Part shown: positions 55,974-64,000 of the stretch, in pieces | Numbering within the stretch: position 1 is the stretch's first letter | Layout: every line of letters starts with the position of its first letter | Assembly (NCBI RefSeq): GCF_020097155.1 | Contig: NZ_CP083691.1 | Span: forward strand, 682,001 to 746,000 | Length of the DNA: 64,000 bases | Direction of reading: 5' to 3' | DNA from: Micrococcus porci | Lineage (GTDB): Bacteria > Actinomycetota > Actinomycetes > Actinomycetales > Micrococcaceae | Program-made: the position numbers and the translations under genes | Notes under the pieces: generated by a model | What the model was told of the DNA's origin: nothing | The model's database searches: none | The model's input: only the letters and a program-made list of their open reading frames with translations

Positions 55974-58211
55974 TTACTTCTGGCGCTCCAGGACGGAACG
56001 CGTGCTAGCTTCGGGTGTAAGGTCGATGCGCCGCAGCAGCTGGGCGTTGAGCGCGACAACCACGGTGGAGGCTGACATCAGGATCGCGCCGATCGACATT
56101 GGCAGGACGAGTCCCACCGGTGCGAGGATACCGGCCGCCAACGGCACCGAAAGAAGGTTGTAGCCGGCGGCCCACCACAGGTTCTGCTTCATCTTGCCGT
56201 ATGCGCGTCGCGACAGCTGGATGATCGAGAGCACGCTGCGTGGGTCGGAACTGGCCAGGATCACCCCGGCCGAGGCGATGGCGACATCGGTGCCAGCGCC
56301 GATCGCGATGCCGACATCGGCCTGCGCCAGAGCCGGGGCGTCGTTGACGCCGTCGCCGACCATCGCGACCCTCTTGCCCTCTTCCTGCAGCTGGGAGACC
56401 TTCGCGGACTTGTCCTCCGGGCGCACGCCGGCGAAGACGCGGTCGATGCCGAGCTCCTTGCCGACCTCGTTCGCGACCGCCTCGGCATCGCCGGTGATCA
56501 TGACGACCTCGACGCCGAGGGCGTGGAGGGCGTCGACGGCGTAGCGGGATTCTGGCCGGACCTCGTCGGCGAGCCTCAGCCCGCCGACCACCTGGCCGCC
56601 GCGGAGAACGTGCAGAATGATCGCGCCCTCGGAGCGCCATGCCTCGGCCGTGCCGACCTCGTGCTGACCGGTCTCCTCGAGCAGCCGGGGCCCGCCGACG
56701 CGGACCTCCTGGCCGGAGACGGTCGCAGTGACGCCGACGGCGGGCGAGGATGAGAAGCCGCTGGCCTGCTGGAGGGCAAAACCCTTGTCCTTGGCGGCGG
56801 TGACGATGGCCTTGGCGAGCGGGTGCTCGCTGTCGGCCTCGGCCGAGGCAGCGAGGGCGAGGACCTGGTCGGCGTCGAGTTCGCCGGTCGGCTCGACGCC
56901 GGTGACGGTGGGCTCGCCCTTGGTCAGCGTGCCGGTCTTGTCGAACAGGACCGCGTCGACCTGCCGCATGGACTCCAGCGCCAGGCGGTCCTTCACTAGG
57001 ACGCCGCCGCGGGCGGCTCGCTCGGTGGCGATGGAGACGACCAGCGGGATCGCCAGGCCGAGGGCGTGGGGGCAGGCGATGACGAGCACGGTGATGGTGC
57101 GCACGACGGCCTCGTCGGGCATGCCGATGAGCGTCCAGACGACCGCAGTGACCAGCGCCGCGCCAAGAGCGAACCAGAACAGCCAGGCCGCGGCCTTGTC
57201 GGCGATCCGCTGGGCGCGGGAGGATGAGTTCTGCGCCTCGGCGACGAGCCGGTTGATGCCGGCCAGGGCGGTGTCGTCACCGGTGGCGGTGATCTCCACC
57301 CGCAGGCCGGAGTCGGTGGCGACGGTGCCGGCGGTGACGGTCTGGCCCTCGCCGCGAGAGACCGGGCGGGACTCGCCGGTGATCATGGACTCGTCCATCT
57401 CGGCGCGGCCGTCGACGATGGTTCCGTCAGCCGGGACGCTGCCGCCGGGGCGCACGAGGACCACGTCGCCCACGTCGAGGTCGGCTGGGGCCACCTTGAC
57501 GACGTTCTCGCCCTCGACGCGCTCGGCCTCGTCTGGCAGCAGTGCCGCCAACGAGTCGAGCGCCGAGGTGGTCTGGGCCAGGGAGCGCATCTCGATCCAA
57601 TGGCCCAGCAGCATGATTACGATCAGCAGCGCCAGTTCCCACCAGAATTCGAGCTCATGATGGACGAGCCCGAGCGTGGCGGCCCAGGAAGCGAAGAAGG
57701 CCACCGTGATCGCCAGAGCGATGAGCAGCATCATCCCGGGCTTGCGGGACTTCAACTCGCTGACGGCACCGGTGAGGAAGGGCCTGCCGCCCCAGACGTA
57801 CATGACGGTGCCCAGTGCCGCGGCGACCCAGCCCGCCCAGCCGGGGACCTCGTAGCCCAGCAGCATGGCGAACATCGGTGAGAGGGCGACCGCGGGGATG
57901 GCGATGACGAGGTTGATCCAAAACAGTCGGCGGAACTGGCCAACGTGGTCCCCGTGCCCGCCATGGCCGCTGTGATCTCCGTACCCACCGTGCTGGGCAT
58001 GCTCATCGTGGCCGCCGTGCTCGTCGAGGCCCGTGTGGCCTGAGTGCTGCCCGTGGTCCATGGCGTGGCCCTGATGCCCGGTGTGCTGACCCTCGCGCGT
58101 GCCGTGCGCATCCGCCGAGGCGTGCGCGGACACAGACCCGTGGTGATGCTCGCCGTGGGCGGGTGTATCGGTTTCGTGACCGTGATGCTGTTGTGAGTTC
58201 GGGTCCGTCAT
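55974..58211 (-). CDS. CopB-like heavy-metal P-type ATPase (CPH type)
   Basis: 745 residues. A long His-rich cytosolic N-terminus (about residues 8-90; many HGGH and HSGH repeats) precedes eight membrane helices. ATPase motifs: TGES, CPH in VLVIACPHALGLAIPLVVSI, phosphorylation site FDKTGTLTKGEP and [22 protein letters not shown]. The CPH motif is typical of P1B-3 ATPases (Cu2+/Ag+ export). No N-terminal CxxC metal domain; the His repeat replaces it. Confidence 0.92.
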   Translation of the reverse strand: MTDPNSQQHHGHETDTPAHGEHHHGSVSAHASADAHGTREGQHTGHQGHAMDHGQHSGHTGLDEHGGHDEHAQHGGYGDHSGHGGHGDHVGQFRRLFWINLVIAIPAVALSPMFAMLLGYEVPGWAGWVAAALGTVMYVWGGRPFLTGAVSELKSRKPGMMLLIALAITVAFFASWAATLGLVHHELEFWWELALLIVIMLLGHWIEMRSLAQTTSALDSLAALLPDEAERVEGENVVKVAPADLDVGDVVLVRPGGSVPADGTIVDGRAEMDESMITGESRPVSRGEGQTVTAGTVATDSGLRVEITATGDDTALAGINRLVAEAQNSSSRAQRIADKAAAWLFWFALGAALVTAVVWTLIGMPDEAVVRTITVLVIACPHALGLAIPLVVSIATERAARGGVLVKDRLALESMRQVDAVLFDKTGTLTKGEPTVTGVEPTGELDADQVLALAASAEADSEHPLAKAIVTAAKDKGFALQQASGFSSSPAVGVTATVSGQEVRVGGPRLLEETGQHEVGTAEAWRSEGAIILHVLRGGQVVGGLRLADEVRPESRYAVDALHALGVEVVMITGDAEAVANEVGKELGIDRVFAGVRPEDKSAKVSQLQEEGKRVAMVGDGVNDAPALAQADVGIAIGAGTDVAIASAGVILASSDPRSVLSIIQLSRRAYGKMKQNLWWAAGYNLLSVPLAAGILAPVGLVLPMSIGAILMSASTVVVALNAQLLRRIDLTPEASTRSVLERQK

Positions 58212-58281
58212 GATTCCTCTCCTCCGTCATCGAGCCAGGCCGATTGCCGCTCACCCGGTGGCCGGGCAAGCGAACGTCGGC

Positions 58282-58881
58282 TCAGGACGCTGGTTGGATC
58301 TCGCTCTCGACGACCCACTTGTGGTTCGTCATCTTCATGCCGTCCGTCTCGTAGTCGACCATGTAGACCGTCTCATCGGTGGACGAAGCAATGATGGCCT
58401 TTACGCCTTCCATGCCTTCCATGTGCTCGGCGAGCAGAGTCACCTCTGTGCCGTCGGCCAGGCGCGCGTCGCCGGCATCCTCAATTTCTTCCTGCACGAC
58501 CCACTTGTGATCAGTGACGGGGTCGCCGCCACCTGCGGGCGTGTAGTTCACGGAGTACGTGTACGTGTCGAATGCGCCGGAAATCGTTGCTGTAGCCCCT
58601 TCCATGCCTTCCATGTGGTCGGCCGTGAGCTGCACCTCGGTACCGACAGGGTAGGTGGGCTCACTGGCTTCGGCGATACCCTCGGGTGCCGGTCCGCCGT
58701 CCATCGGGTGCTCCATCTCTTCATCACCGCTTTCTGCGTTGTTGCCGCCGTGGCCCTGATGCTCCTCAGTAGCCGAGGGGTCGGTCTGCTGGTTGTCGTC
58801 TGCTCCGCTGGCGCAACCGGCGAGCACGAGCGCCACTCCGAGGGCTCCCGCTGCCAGTCCTGTTCGCAGTCTCCTCTGCAT
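58282..58881 (-). CDS. YdhK-type (DUF1541) copper-region lipoprotein
   Basis: 199 residues. A lipoprotein signal (ALGVALVLAGCASG, lipobox LAGC) is followed by a low-complexity His/Glu-rich linker (EEHQGHGGNNAESG) and two DUF1541 repeats: VGTEVQLTADHMEGMEGATATISG and EVTLLAEHMEGMEGVKAIIAS, each followed by TDHKWVV / TNHKWVV. The His-Met-Glu repeats suggest metal binding outside the membrane. A CsoR operator precedes the gene. Confidence 0.88.
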   Translation of the reverse strand: MQRRLRTGLAAGALGVALVLAGCASGADDNQQTDPSATEEHQGHGGNNAESGDEEMEHPMDGGPAPEGIAEASEPTYPVGTEVQLTADHMEGMEGATATISGAFDTYTYSVNYTPAGGGDPVTDHKWVVQEEIEDAGDARLADGTEVTLLAEHMEGMEGVKAIIASSTDETVYMVDYETDGMKMTNHKWVVESEIQPAS

Positions 58882-58905
58882 GTCATTTCCTTTCATCAAT
58901 ATGCC

Positions 58906-58927
58906 TACCCTATACCCCTAGGGGGTA
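58906..58927. promoter_or_regulatory. CsoR-type operator upstream of the ydhK-like gene
   Basis: TACCCTATA then CCCCTA and GGGGGTA, 22 bp in all, almost the same as 54911-54932. It is 25 bp upstream of the ATG. Confidence 0.8.
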
Positions 58928-58978
58928 CTAGTCAAGACTTGTGTGTTGTGTCGGTATGGATCAATCGGAAACCCCTTC

Positions 58979-59308
58979 TCAGAGGGTCTGCTCGTGTTGG
59001 ATGGGCAATGCGGCGATGAGGGGATGGTCGAAGCCCGTCGGTCCGGTCTTCGCGGCTCCTCCGGGAGAACCCAACTCGTCGAAGAACTCGACGTTGGCCT
59101 TGGAGTAGTCAGACCATTCGTCGGGCAGGTCGTCTTCGTAGTAGATGGCCTCGACGGGGCAGACCGGTTCGCAGGCTCCGCAGTCGACGCATTCGTCGGG
59201 GTGGATGTAGAGCGAGCGTTCGCCCTCGTAGATGCAGTCGACAGGACATTCGTCGATGCAGGCGCGGTCCTTGACGTCCACGCAGGGAAGCGCGATCACG
59301 TAGGTCAT
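58979..59308 (-). CDS. fdxA: Seven-iron (3Fe-4S/4Fe-4S) ferredoxin
   Basis: 109 residues. Cluster ligands: [52 protein letters not shown], i.e. Cys patterns for one 3Fe-4S and one 4Fe-4S cluster as in actinobacterial FdxA. The C-terminus [20 protein letters not shown] is usual. It overlaps the MFS gene by 4 bp and may receive electrons from the reductase two genes upstream. Confidence 0.93.
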   Translation of the reverse strand: MTYVIALPCVDVKDRACIDECPVDCIYEGERSLYIHPDECVDCGACEPVCPVEAIYYEDDLPDEWSDYSKANVEFFDELGSPGGAAKTGPTGFDHPLIAALPIQHEQTL

Positions 59309-60582
59309 GGCTGCTCCTCTCGGTCGGGTGCGGATCGGCGGTGAGAGCCGGTGGGAGGCTCGGGGAAGTCGTCAGCCTCTGCCGGGCCTGCGGCCGGGTG
59401 CGGGATGCGCAGGCGCAGGACGGTGGCGACGAGGCTGAGGGCGATGATGATCGCACCGAGGATCGTCATCGTCCCCGACAGGGTGAGCACCGGCACGAGC
59501 AATCCGGCGACGATGGTGGGCACGCCGAATGCCAGGTAGGCAACTGTGTAGATCACAGCCATCACGGCGGCGCGTTCCGACGATGCCGTGTGGGGCATGA
59601 GTGTGCGCAGTACCCCGAGGAACGCTGTGCCGAACCCGGAACCGACGATCGCGACCGAGGCGACATAGGCTGGGTAGGAACCGAGTGCGAGGGCGCCGAT
59701 GCTCACTGCGGTGCCGAACGCCAGGGCACTGGTCGCATACAGGCTGATGGTGCGGGCGGAACGCCGCTGTAGGACGGAGGAGGCGGTGACTCCGGAGATC
59801 GCCAGTGCGAAGAGGACGATCCCAGCTTGGGTGTGCGTGGAGCCCCCAAGCTCACTGCCGACGAGGTCGGCTCCGAGCGCAAGGAAGAGTCCGTTGGTCG
59901 CCCACCCGGCGATGATCACGGGCACTCCGACGGTGAACATGCGGCGTAGGTGCGGTGGCACGGTGAACCGCGGACGGAGGTCGCCACGTCGTATCTGGGT
60001 CTTCGGGACCAGTTCCGGTGTGCTCCACACGACCGTTGCCACGATGAGGAAGGCAAGCACGAGCGACCCGAAGACGGCAGTTGTCGGTTCGGAGGTGAGA
60101 TCGAGGAGAAGTGCAGCACCGAGAGCCCCGGCCCCAAGGCCAATCATCGGGCCGATCGTGTTCCACAGGGCTGCGATGTTCCGATGTGACGGGGACTCGA
60201 AGTCGATCATCATCGCCGACAGCGCCGGGATCAGCAGACCCGCTGCGAGCCCTTGCAAGGCTCGGGCGACCAGGAGCGCCGCGAGGCTACCGGCGAACCA
60301 GAACATGGCCACGCTCAGCGCCAGCGCCAAAGAACCGGCGGCCACGACCGGACGTCGGCCGACGTGGTCGGAGAGTGGTCCGAGGTAGAGCAGCGCGGCC
60401 AGGAGGGTGAAGGTGTAGACCGCGAACACGAGTGTGGTGGCGACGGGGATGAGTCCGAGCCGTTCGGCGATCTGGGGATAGAACAAGGACGGCGCGCTGG
60501 CAGCGGCCATCATGAGAATGGTCGCTGCCAGCGAGAGCACGAAGCCCCACCGTGGGATCTGCCTAATACAGTCTCCCGCCAT
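59305..60582 (-). CDS. MFS transporter (YajR/NreB-like)
   Basis: 425 residues and 12 membrane helices. Motif A is [22 protein letters not shown]; the [19 protein letters not shown] helix 5 pattern is present. Unassigned substrate; drug or metal-complex efflux is possible from context. It is between a ferredoxin and a pyridine-nucleotide oxidoreductase in one operon, 4 bp after the latter. Confidence 0.85.
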   Translation of the reverse strand: MAGDCIRQIPRWGFVLSLAATILMMAAASAPSLFYPQIAERLGLIPVATTLVFAVYTFTLLAALLYLGPLSDHVGRRPVVAAGSLALALSVAMFWFAGSLAALLVARALQGLAAGLLIPALSAMMIDFESPSHRNIAALWNTIGPMIGLGAGALGAALLLDLTSEPTTAVFGSLVLAFLIVATVVWSTPELVPKTQIRRGDLRPRFTVPPHLRRMFTVGVPVIIAGWATNGLFLALGADLVGSELGGSTHTQAGIVLFALAISGVTASSVLQRRSARTISLYATSALAFGTAVSIGALALGSYPAYVASVAIVGSGFGTAFLGVLRTLMPHTASSERAAVMAVIYTVAYLAFGVPTIVAGLLVPVLTLSGTMTILGAIIIALSLVATVLRLRIPHPAAGPAEADDFPEPPTGSHRRSAPDREEQP

Positions 60583-60585
60583 TGC

Positions 60586-61731
60586 CTATGCCCGCACGCC
60601 GTGGAGCTGCTGCCCCCACTGGTAGACGGTGCCGACTGCGTCGATGCCAGTGACGCCGACGACGATGCCGTCGATCTCGTGGCGGACGATGAACTCCTCA
60701 CCCGCTTCCAGGTGGGCGTCTGCGCCGGCTGTGTACCCGACTCCGGAGATCATCTGACCGTAGACCATTGCCATGTAAGGGCTGCGTGGCAGGTAGGCGC
60801 CCGGATCGTCGCTAACGCCGAGGTCGTGCAATGCGGCCCGCGCGGCATGCGCACCCTGTGCGGCGGCGTCTTCCCAATGGTCGATGCGCCAGGCGTCCAG
60901 TGCTTCGTCGTGGTGCGTGGCCACGCCTCCGGCTGCGTAGACGTGGTCTGCCGCGGCGCGGAGGTGATCGTCGACGTCGATACCGTTCGTCCACGGTGAC
61001 GGGGCTGCGGGCGTCGTGCCGAGCGCGAGGAGAAGGAAGTCAGCCACGACGGGATTTCCGTCGTTGAGGGTGATGGTGACACCGGATTCTGTTTCGTCGA
61101 CATGCTGGAGAGTGCGACCGAATCGGGCCTGCACCTTGGCGGCATGGTCGGCGGCGAGGCGCTCAGCCACGGGCGCCCCAAACGCTCCGACGCCGGGAAC
61201 TGAACTGCGGGAGACCAGCGTGACCATGTGTCCGTCGGCTTGCAGAGACGAGGCCGTCTCGGCTGCGATGATTCCACCGCCGTAGATCGCTACCCGCGCG
61301 GGTCGCCCCAGTCCGGTCAGCAGCTTTCGGATGCCCAGGGCATCCCCCACGGAGTGAAGAGCGGTGACCCGCCCTTGTCCGGCGTCGTCGCCGCCGAACA
61401 CGTCAGCGGGCAGGGAGCGGGGCATGCTCCCGGTCGCGACGATGAGCGCGTCGTAGGAGACTTGTGCGCCGGAGGTCAACTGGGCCTGCTTCGCCGAGGT
61501 ATCGACTTTAAGCACGGTGTCGGCGATGACCTCGATCTGAGGCAGCGGGAGCTTGATCATCTCCGGCGGTGTCTGACCGAACGCGATTCCCTTGATGAGC
61601 ATCCGCGTATAGGGCGTCTCCCCGGTGCGGGTCACCAGCGTCACCCGGACATCGTCGCGTGAGGCGAGAGTGCGGGCGGCTGCGGCCCCGGCTGCTCCCG
61701 ATCCGAGGATGAGGACGTGCTGTGGGGTCAT
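60586..61731 (-). CDS. FAD-dependent pyridine nucleotide-disulfide oxidoreductase, ferredoxin-reductase-like
   Basis: 381 residues. FAD motif: HVLILGSGAAGAAAARTLASR; NAD(P) motif: VAIYGGGIIAAETASSLQADG; ATGS box in IVATGSMPRSLP; the C-terminal AGGVATHHDEALDAWRIDHWEDA matches the FAD-site Asp region of rubredoxin/ferredoxin reductases. It could reduce the ferredoxin of the same operon. It lies after csoR2 by 46 bp. Confidence 0.88.
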   Translation of the reverse strand: MTPQHVLILGSGAAGAAAARTLASRDDVRVTLVTRTGETPYTRMLIKGIAFGQTPPEMIKLPLPQIEVIADTVLKVDTSAKQAQLTSGAQVSYDALIVATGSMPRSLPADVFGGDDAGQGRVTALHSVGDALGIRKLLTGLGRPARVAIYGGGIIAAETASSLQADGHMVTLVSRSSVPGVGAFGAPVAERLAADHAAKVQARFGRTLQHVDETESGVTITLNDGNPVVADFLLLALGTTPAAPSPWTNGIDVDDHLRAAADHVYAAGGVATHHDEALDAWRIDHWEDAAAQGAHAARAALHDLGVSDDPGAYLPRSPYMAMVYGQMISGVGYTAGADAHLEAGEEFIVRHEIDGIVVGVTGIDAVGTVYQWGQQLHGVRA

Positions 61732-61777
61732 AGAAGAACTCCTGGATGCTGGTCGTGATCGAACTGATGCGCCGGCG

Positions 61778-62131
61778 TCAGGAGCGCACGAGGCGGGCGA
61801 TGGCCTCGGACGCCTCGCCGAGCCTCTGCTCGCTGACTGGTCCGCCGGCGAGTGCGGCGTCGAGGACGCAATGCTTGAGGTGATCGTCGAGCAGGCCGAG
61901 GGCGACGTTTTCGAGTGCCCTGGTGACTGCGGAGATCTGGGTGAGGATGTCGATGCAGTAGCGGTCCTCGTCGACCATCCGATCGATGCCGCGGATTTGG
62001 CCTTCCAGGCGGCGCAGGCGATTGCGGTACTTCGTCTTATCGCTGATGTATCCGTGGACGGACGCGTCGCCGTCGCCTCCTGCGGGGCAGGTGTCGAGAT
62101 GGGTTTCGGTGGTGGGAGTCGTAGTGGTCAT
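61778..62131 (-). CDS. csoR: CsoR-family copper-sensing repressor (2)
   Basis: 117 residues. DUF156 core: RNRLRRLEGQIRGIDRMVDEDRYCIDILTQISAVTRALENVALGLLDDHLKHCVLD, with the Cys, His, Cys ligands. An N-terminal Thr/Pro-rich tail carries an extra Cys (THLDTCPAGG). It heads the oxidoreductase-MFS-ferredoxin operon and is therefore probably its regulator and that of the copA genes. Confidence 0.92.
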   Translation of the reverse strand: MTTTTPTTETHLDTCPAGGDGDASVHGYISDKTKYRNRLRRLEGQIRGIDRMVDEDRYCIDILTQISAVTRALENVALGLLDDHLKHCVLDAALAGGPVSEQRLGEASEAIARLVRS

Positions 62132-62153
62132 GTCGGCTCGCTCCGATCAGGTG

Positions 62154-62186
62154 GCGGGGTGCCGCAGCGGTGCCGCGGCACCCCGC
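62154..62186 (-). terminator. Hairpin terminator between YHS gene and csoR2
   Basis: A perfect 12-bp stem, GCGGGGTGCCGC (62154-62165) with its complement at 62175-62186, loop of 9. It follows the YHS gene (minus strand) by 12 bp. GC-rich stem with no T-run, as in other actinomycetes. Confidence 0.75.
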
Positions 62187-62197
62187 ACGCTGGTGGA

Positions 62198-62449
62198 TTA
62201 CGCCATGTTGGCGGCGTACTTGGCTGGGTCCGAATCGAACGCGGGCCCACAGCCAGCGCAGCAGAAGTAGTAGCGCTCATCCTCGAAGTCGCGGTAGAGG
62301 CCGGCGGCCTCGGCGGTCTTCTTGCTGACCGGGGTGCCGACCATGACCGGGCAGGTAGTCATGTCATCGGCGCCCCCGCCAAGAAGGTTCTCGCGTCCAC
62401 CGTTCTCCACGGCCGGGTTGGTCTCGTTCGTGCTGCAGCAGCTGCTCAT
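62198..62449 (-). CDS. YHS-domain small metal-binding protein
   Basis: 83 residues. N-terminal MSSCCST carries a CC pair, and a second part is the YHS-type domain: MTTCPVMVGTPVSKKTAEAAGLYRDFEDERYYFCCAGCGPAFDSDPAKY, with the Cys typical of TRASH/YHS heavy-metal sites. It is probably a copper chaperone or buffer for CopA, whose gene lies 53 bp upstream in the same orientation. Confidence 0.85.
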   Translation of the reverse strand: MSSCCSTNETNPAVENGGRENLLGGGADDMTTCPVMVGTPVSKKTAEAAGLYRDFEDERYYFCCAGCGPAFDSDPAKYAANMA

Positions 62450-62502
62450 TCTCTGGTGTTCCTTCGTTATTGGATTCGTGTGGATGGGTGGGTTCTCGTA
62501 CG

Positions 62503-64000
62503 TCACTTCGAGGCGACGCTCGTGAACCCGCGCAGGCGGAGGCTGTTGCCGACGACGAAGACGCTGGAGAACGCCATCGCCGCACCTGCGAGCATGGGGT
62601 TGAGCATGCCGAGCGCAGCGACCGGGATCGCGGCGGTGTTGTAAGCGAATGCCCAGAACAGGTTGGTCTTGATCGTCGACAGGGTCTTCCTGGACAGGCG
62701 GATCGCGTCGACGGCGGCCCGCAGGTCACCGCGCACGAGCGTGATGTCGGAGGCCTCGATCGCGACGTCCGTGCCGGTGCCCATCGCGAGGCCCAGGTCG
62801 GCCTGCGCGAGCGCGGGGGCGTCGTTGACGCCGTCGCCGACCATCGCGACGATCTTGCCCTCTTCCTGGAGGCGGGTGACGACGTCGACCTTGTCCTTGG
62901 GTAGCACTTCGGCGATGACCTCGTCGATGCCGACCTCGGACGCGATCTGGCGGGCCACGGCCTCGTTGTCACCGGTGAGCAGCACCGGGGTCAGGCCGAT
63001 CTCCTTGAGCCCGCGGATCGCCTCGGCGCTCGTGGGCTTGACGGTGTCGGCGACGACCAGGATGCCACGCGCAGCACCGTCCCAGCCGATCGCGACGACC
63101 GTCTTGCCCTCGCCCTCGGCCTGGGCCTTCGCCTGTGCGACCTCCGGAGAGAGCTTCTGCGACCAGTCCGCCAGCAGAGACTCGCGGCCGACGACGACCG
63201 GGGTCCCCTCGACGATGCCCTGCACGCCCTTGCCCTCGACATTGGCGAAGTCCTCTGGAGTAGGCAGCTGGCCGACTTCCTGGGTCGCGCCCTTGGCGAT
63301 CGCCTGCGCAATCGGATGCTCGGAAGAGTCTTCCAGTGCACCGGCGAAACGCAGCAGCTCCGCACGATCCACACCGGGCTCAGTGATCACGTCGGTCAGA
63401 GTCATCTTGCCGCTGGTGACGGTGCCGGTCTTATCGAGCACGACGGTGTCGACCTTGCGAGTGGACTCCAGCACCTCCGGACCCTTGATGAGGACGCCCA
63501 TCTGCGCACCGCGCCCGGTGCCGACGAGCAGCGCGGTCGGGGTTGCCAGACCCAGCGCGCAGGGGCAGGCGATGACGAGCACGGCGACCGCTGCGGTGAA
63601 CGCGGCGGCGACGGGGAACCCGCCTCCCAGCCAGGCGCCGAGGGTGATGAACGCGACGACGATGACGATCGGCACGAAGATGCCGGAGATGCGATCGGCC
63701 AGACGCTGCACCTCGGCCTTGCCGGTCTGCGCGTCCTCGACGAGCTTCGCCATCTGTGCGAGCTGTGTGTCCGAACCCACACGAGTCGCCCGCACGACCA
63801 GGCGGCCGCCGGCGTTGACGGTGGCACCGGTGACCGAGTCGCCCTCGCGGACCTCGACCGGCACGGACTCGCCGGTGAGCATCGAGGCGTCCACCGCGGA
63901 GGAGCCGGAGGTCACGAGACCGTCGGTGGCGATCTTCTCGCCTGGACGGACGATGAACTCGTCGCCGACCGCCAGCTCAGAGGTGGGGATCTTCACCTCT
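62503..64000 (-). CDS. copA: CopA-type copper-translocating P-type ATPase, 5' partial
   Basis: The gene runs off the right edge, so the N-terminal metal-binding domain and the first helices are outside. Visible are the TGES actuator ([14 protein letters not shown]), CPC in [29 protein letters not shown], phosphorylation site [16 protein letters not shown] motif [12 protein letters not shown] and [25 protein letters not shown] plus CopA-type order marks Cu(I) export (P1B-1). It heads the YHS and csoR2 genes. Confidence 0.93.
   Translation of the reverse strand, partial: EVKIPTSELAVGDEFIVRPGEKIATDGLVTSGSSAVDASMLTGESVPVEVREGDSVTGATVNAGGRLVVRATRVGSDTQLAQMAKLVEDAQTGKAEVQRLADRISGIFVPIVIVVAFITLGAWLGGGFPVAAAFTAAVAVLVIACPCALGLATPTALLVGTGRGAQMGVLIKGPEVLESTRKVDTVVLDKTGTVTSGKMTLTDVITEPGVDRAELLRFAGALEDSSEHPIAQAIAKGATQEVGQLPTPEDFANVEGKGVQGIVEGTPVVVGRESLLADWSQKLSPEVAQAKAQAEGEGKTVVAIGWDGAARGILVVADTVKPTSAEAIRGLKEIGLTPVLLTGDNEAVARQIASEVGIDEVIAEVLPKDKVDVVTRLQEEGKIVAMVGDGVNDAPALAQADLGLAMGTGTDVAIEASDITLVRGDLRAAVDAIRLSRKTLSTIKTNLFWAFAYNTAAIPVAALGMLNPMLAGAAMAFSSVFVVGNSLRLRGFTSVASK

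Overview
The window is GC-rich DNA from an actinomycete, most likely in the order Micrococcales. The signs are strong codon bias to G/C in third positions, an Lsr2 nucleoid protein, GTG starts, leaderless-looking starts and actinobacterial TetR, CsoR and ArsR regulators. It reads as a mosaic of mobile and accessory DNA, either a genomic island or part of a large plasmid. No replication gene is visible. The only RNA gene I find is tRNA-Cys at 53912-53985.

Layout. 1-13.8 kb: a partial WYL regulator, then IS481, IS5 and IS3 elements in series, an SDR/TetR pair, a cysteine hydrolase, a compound IS481-type unit (7481-10980) carrying an NTF2-like protein, an oxidoreductase and a GlxA-type regulator, a second IS3, a DoxX/TetR pair and an ISL3 stub. 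14-21.3 kb: acetyltransferases, a methyltransferase, an RCC1-repeat/SUMF1 gene pair, an MFS exporter beside a CGNR regulator, an IS3 remnant and an odd family of inverted repeats. 21.4-23.9 kb: Lsr2, a manganese transporter and its MntR-like regulator.

23989-36661 is a complete 12.7-kb Tn402/Tn5053-type transposon with terminal inverted repeats and an 8-bp direct repeat at both sides, sitting 60 bp upstream of a resolvase gene. It carries a paired SMR efflux pump with a TetR regulator and a fluoride-tolerance module: two CrcB/Fluc channels plus enolase, pyrophosphatase, phosphoglycerate mutase and a universal stress protein. Enolase and pyrophosphatase are the classic fluoride-inhibited enzymes. 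Its left 671 bp are duplicated, giving a chimeric TniB gene.

36.7-47.3 kb is a defence island: a resolvase, an unknown gene, a translationally coupled operon of a Thoeris ThsB-like TIR protein, a HIT-family protein and a small membrane protein, a type III-like restriction-modification pair, a secreted HNH nuclease and an Abi_C protein enclosed by IS481-type ends. 47.4-50.8 kb holds cassette-like units (SUMF1, GNAT and unknown genes) bounded by an uncharacterised inverted repeat family that also occurs at 20.2-20.5 kb.

51-64 kb is a metal-resistance region: a CDF exporter with an ArsR-type regulator, an AhpD-like protein with an ArsR-type regulator, two CsoR repressors, CopB- and CopA-type P-type ATPases, a YdhK-like copper lipoprotein, a YHS-domain protein and a ferredoxin / ferredoxin-reductase-like / MFS operon. 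Closely similar CsoR-type operators recur upstream of several of these genes. The CopA gene runs off the right edge.
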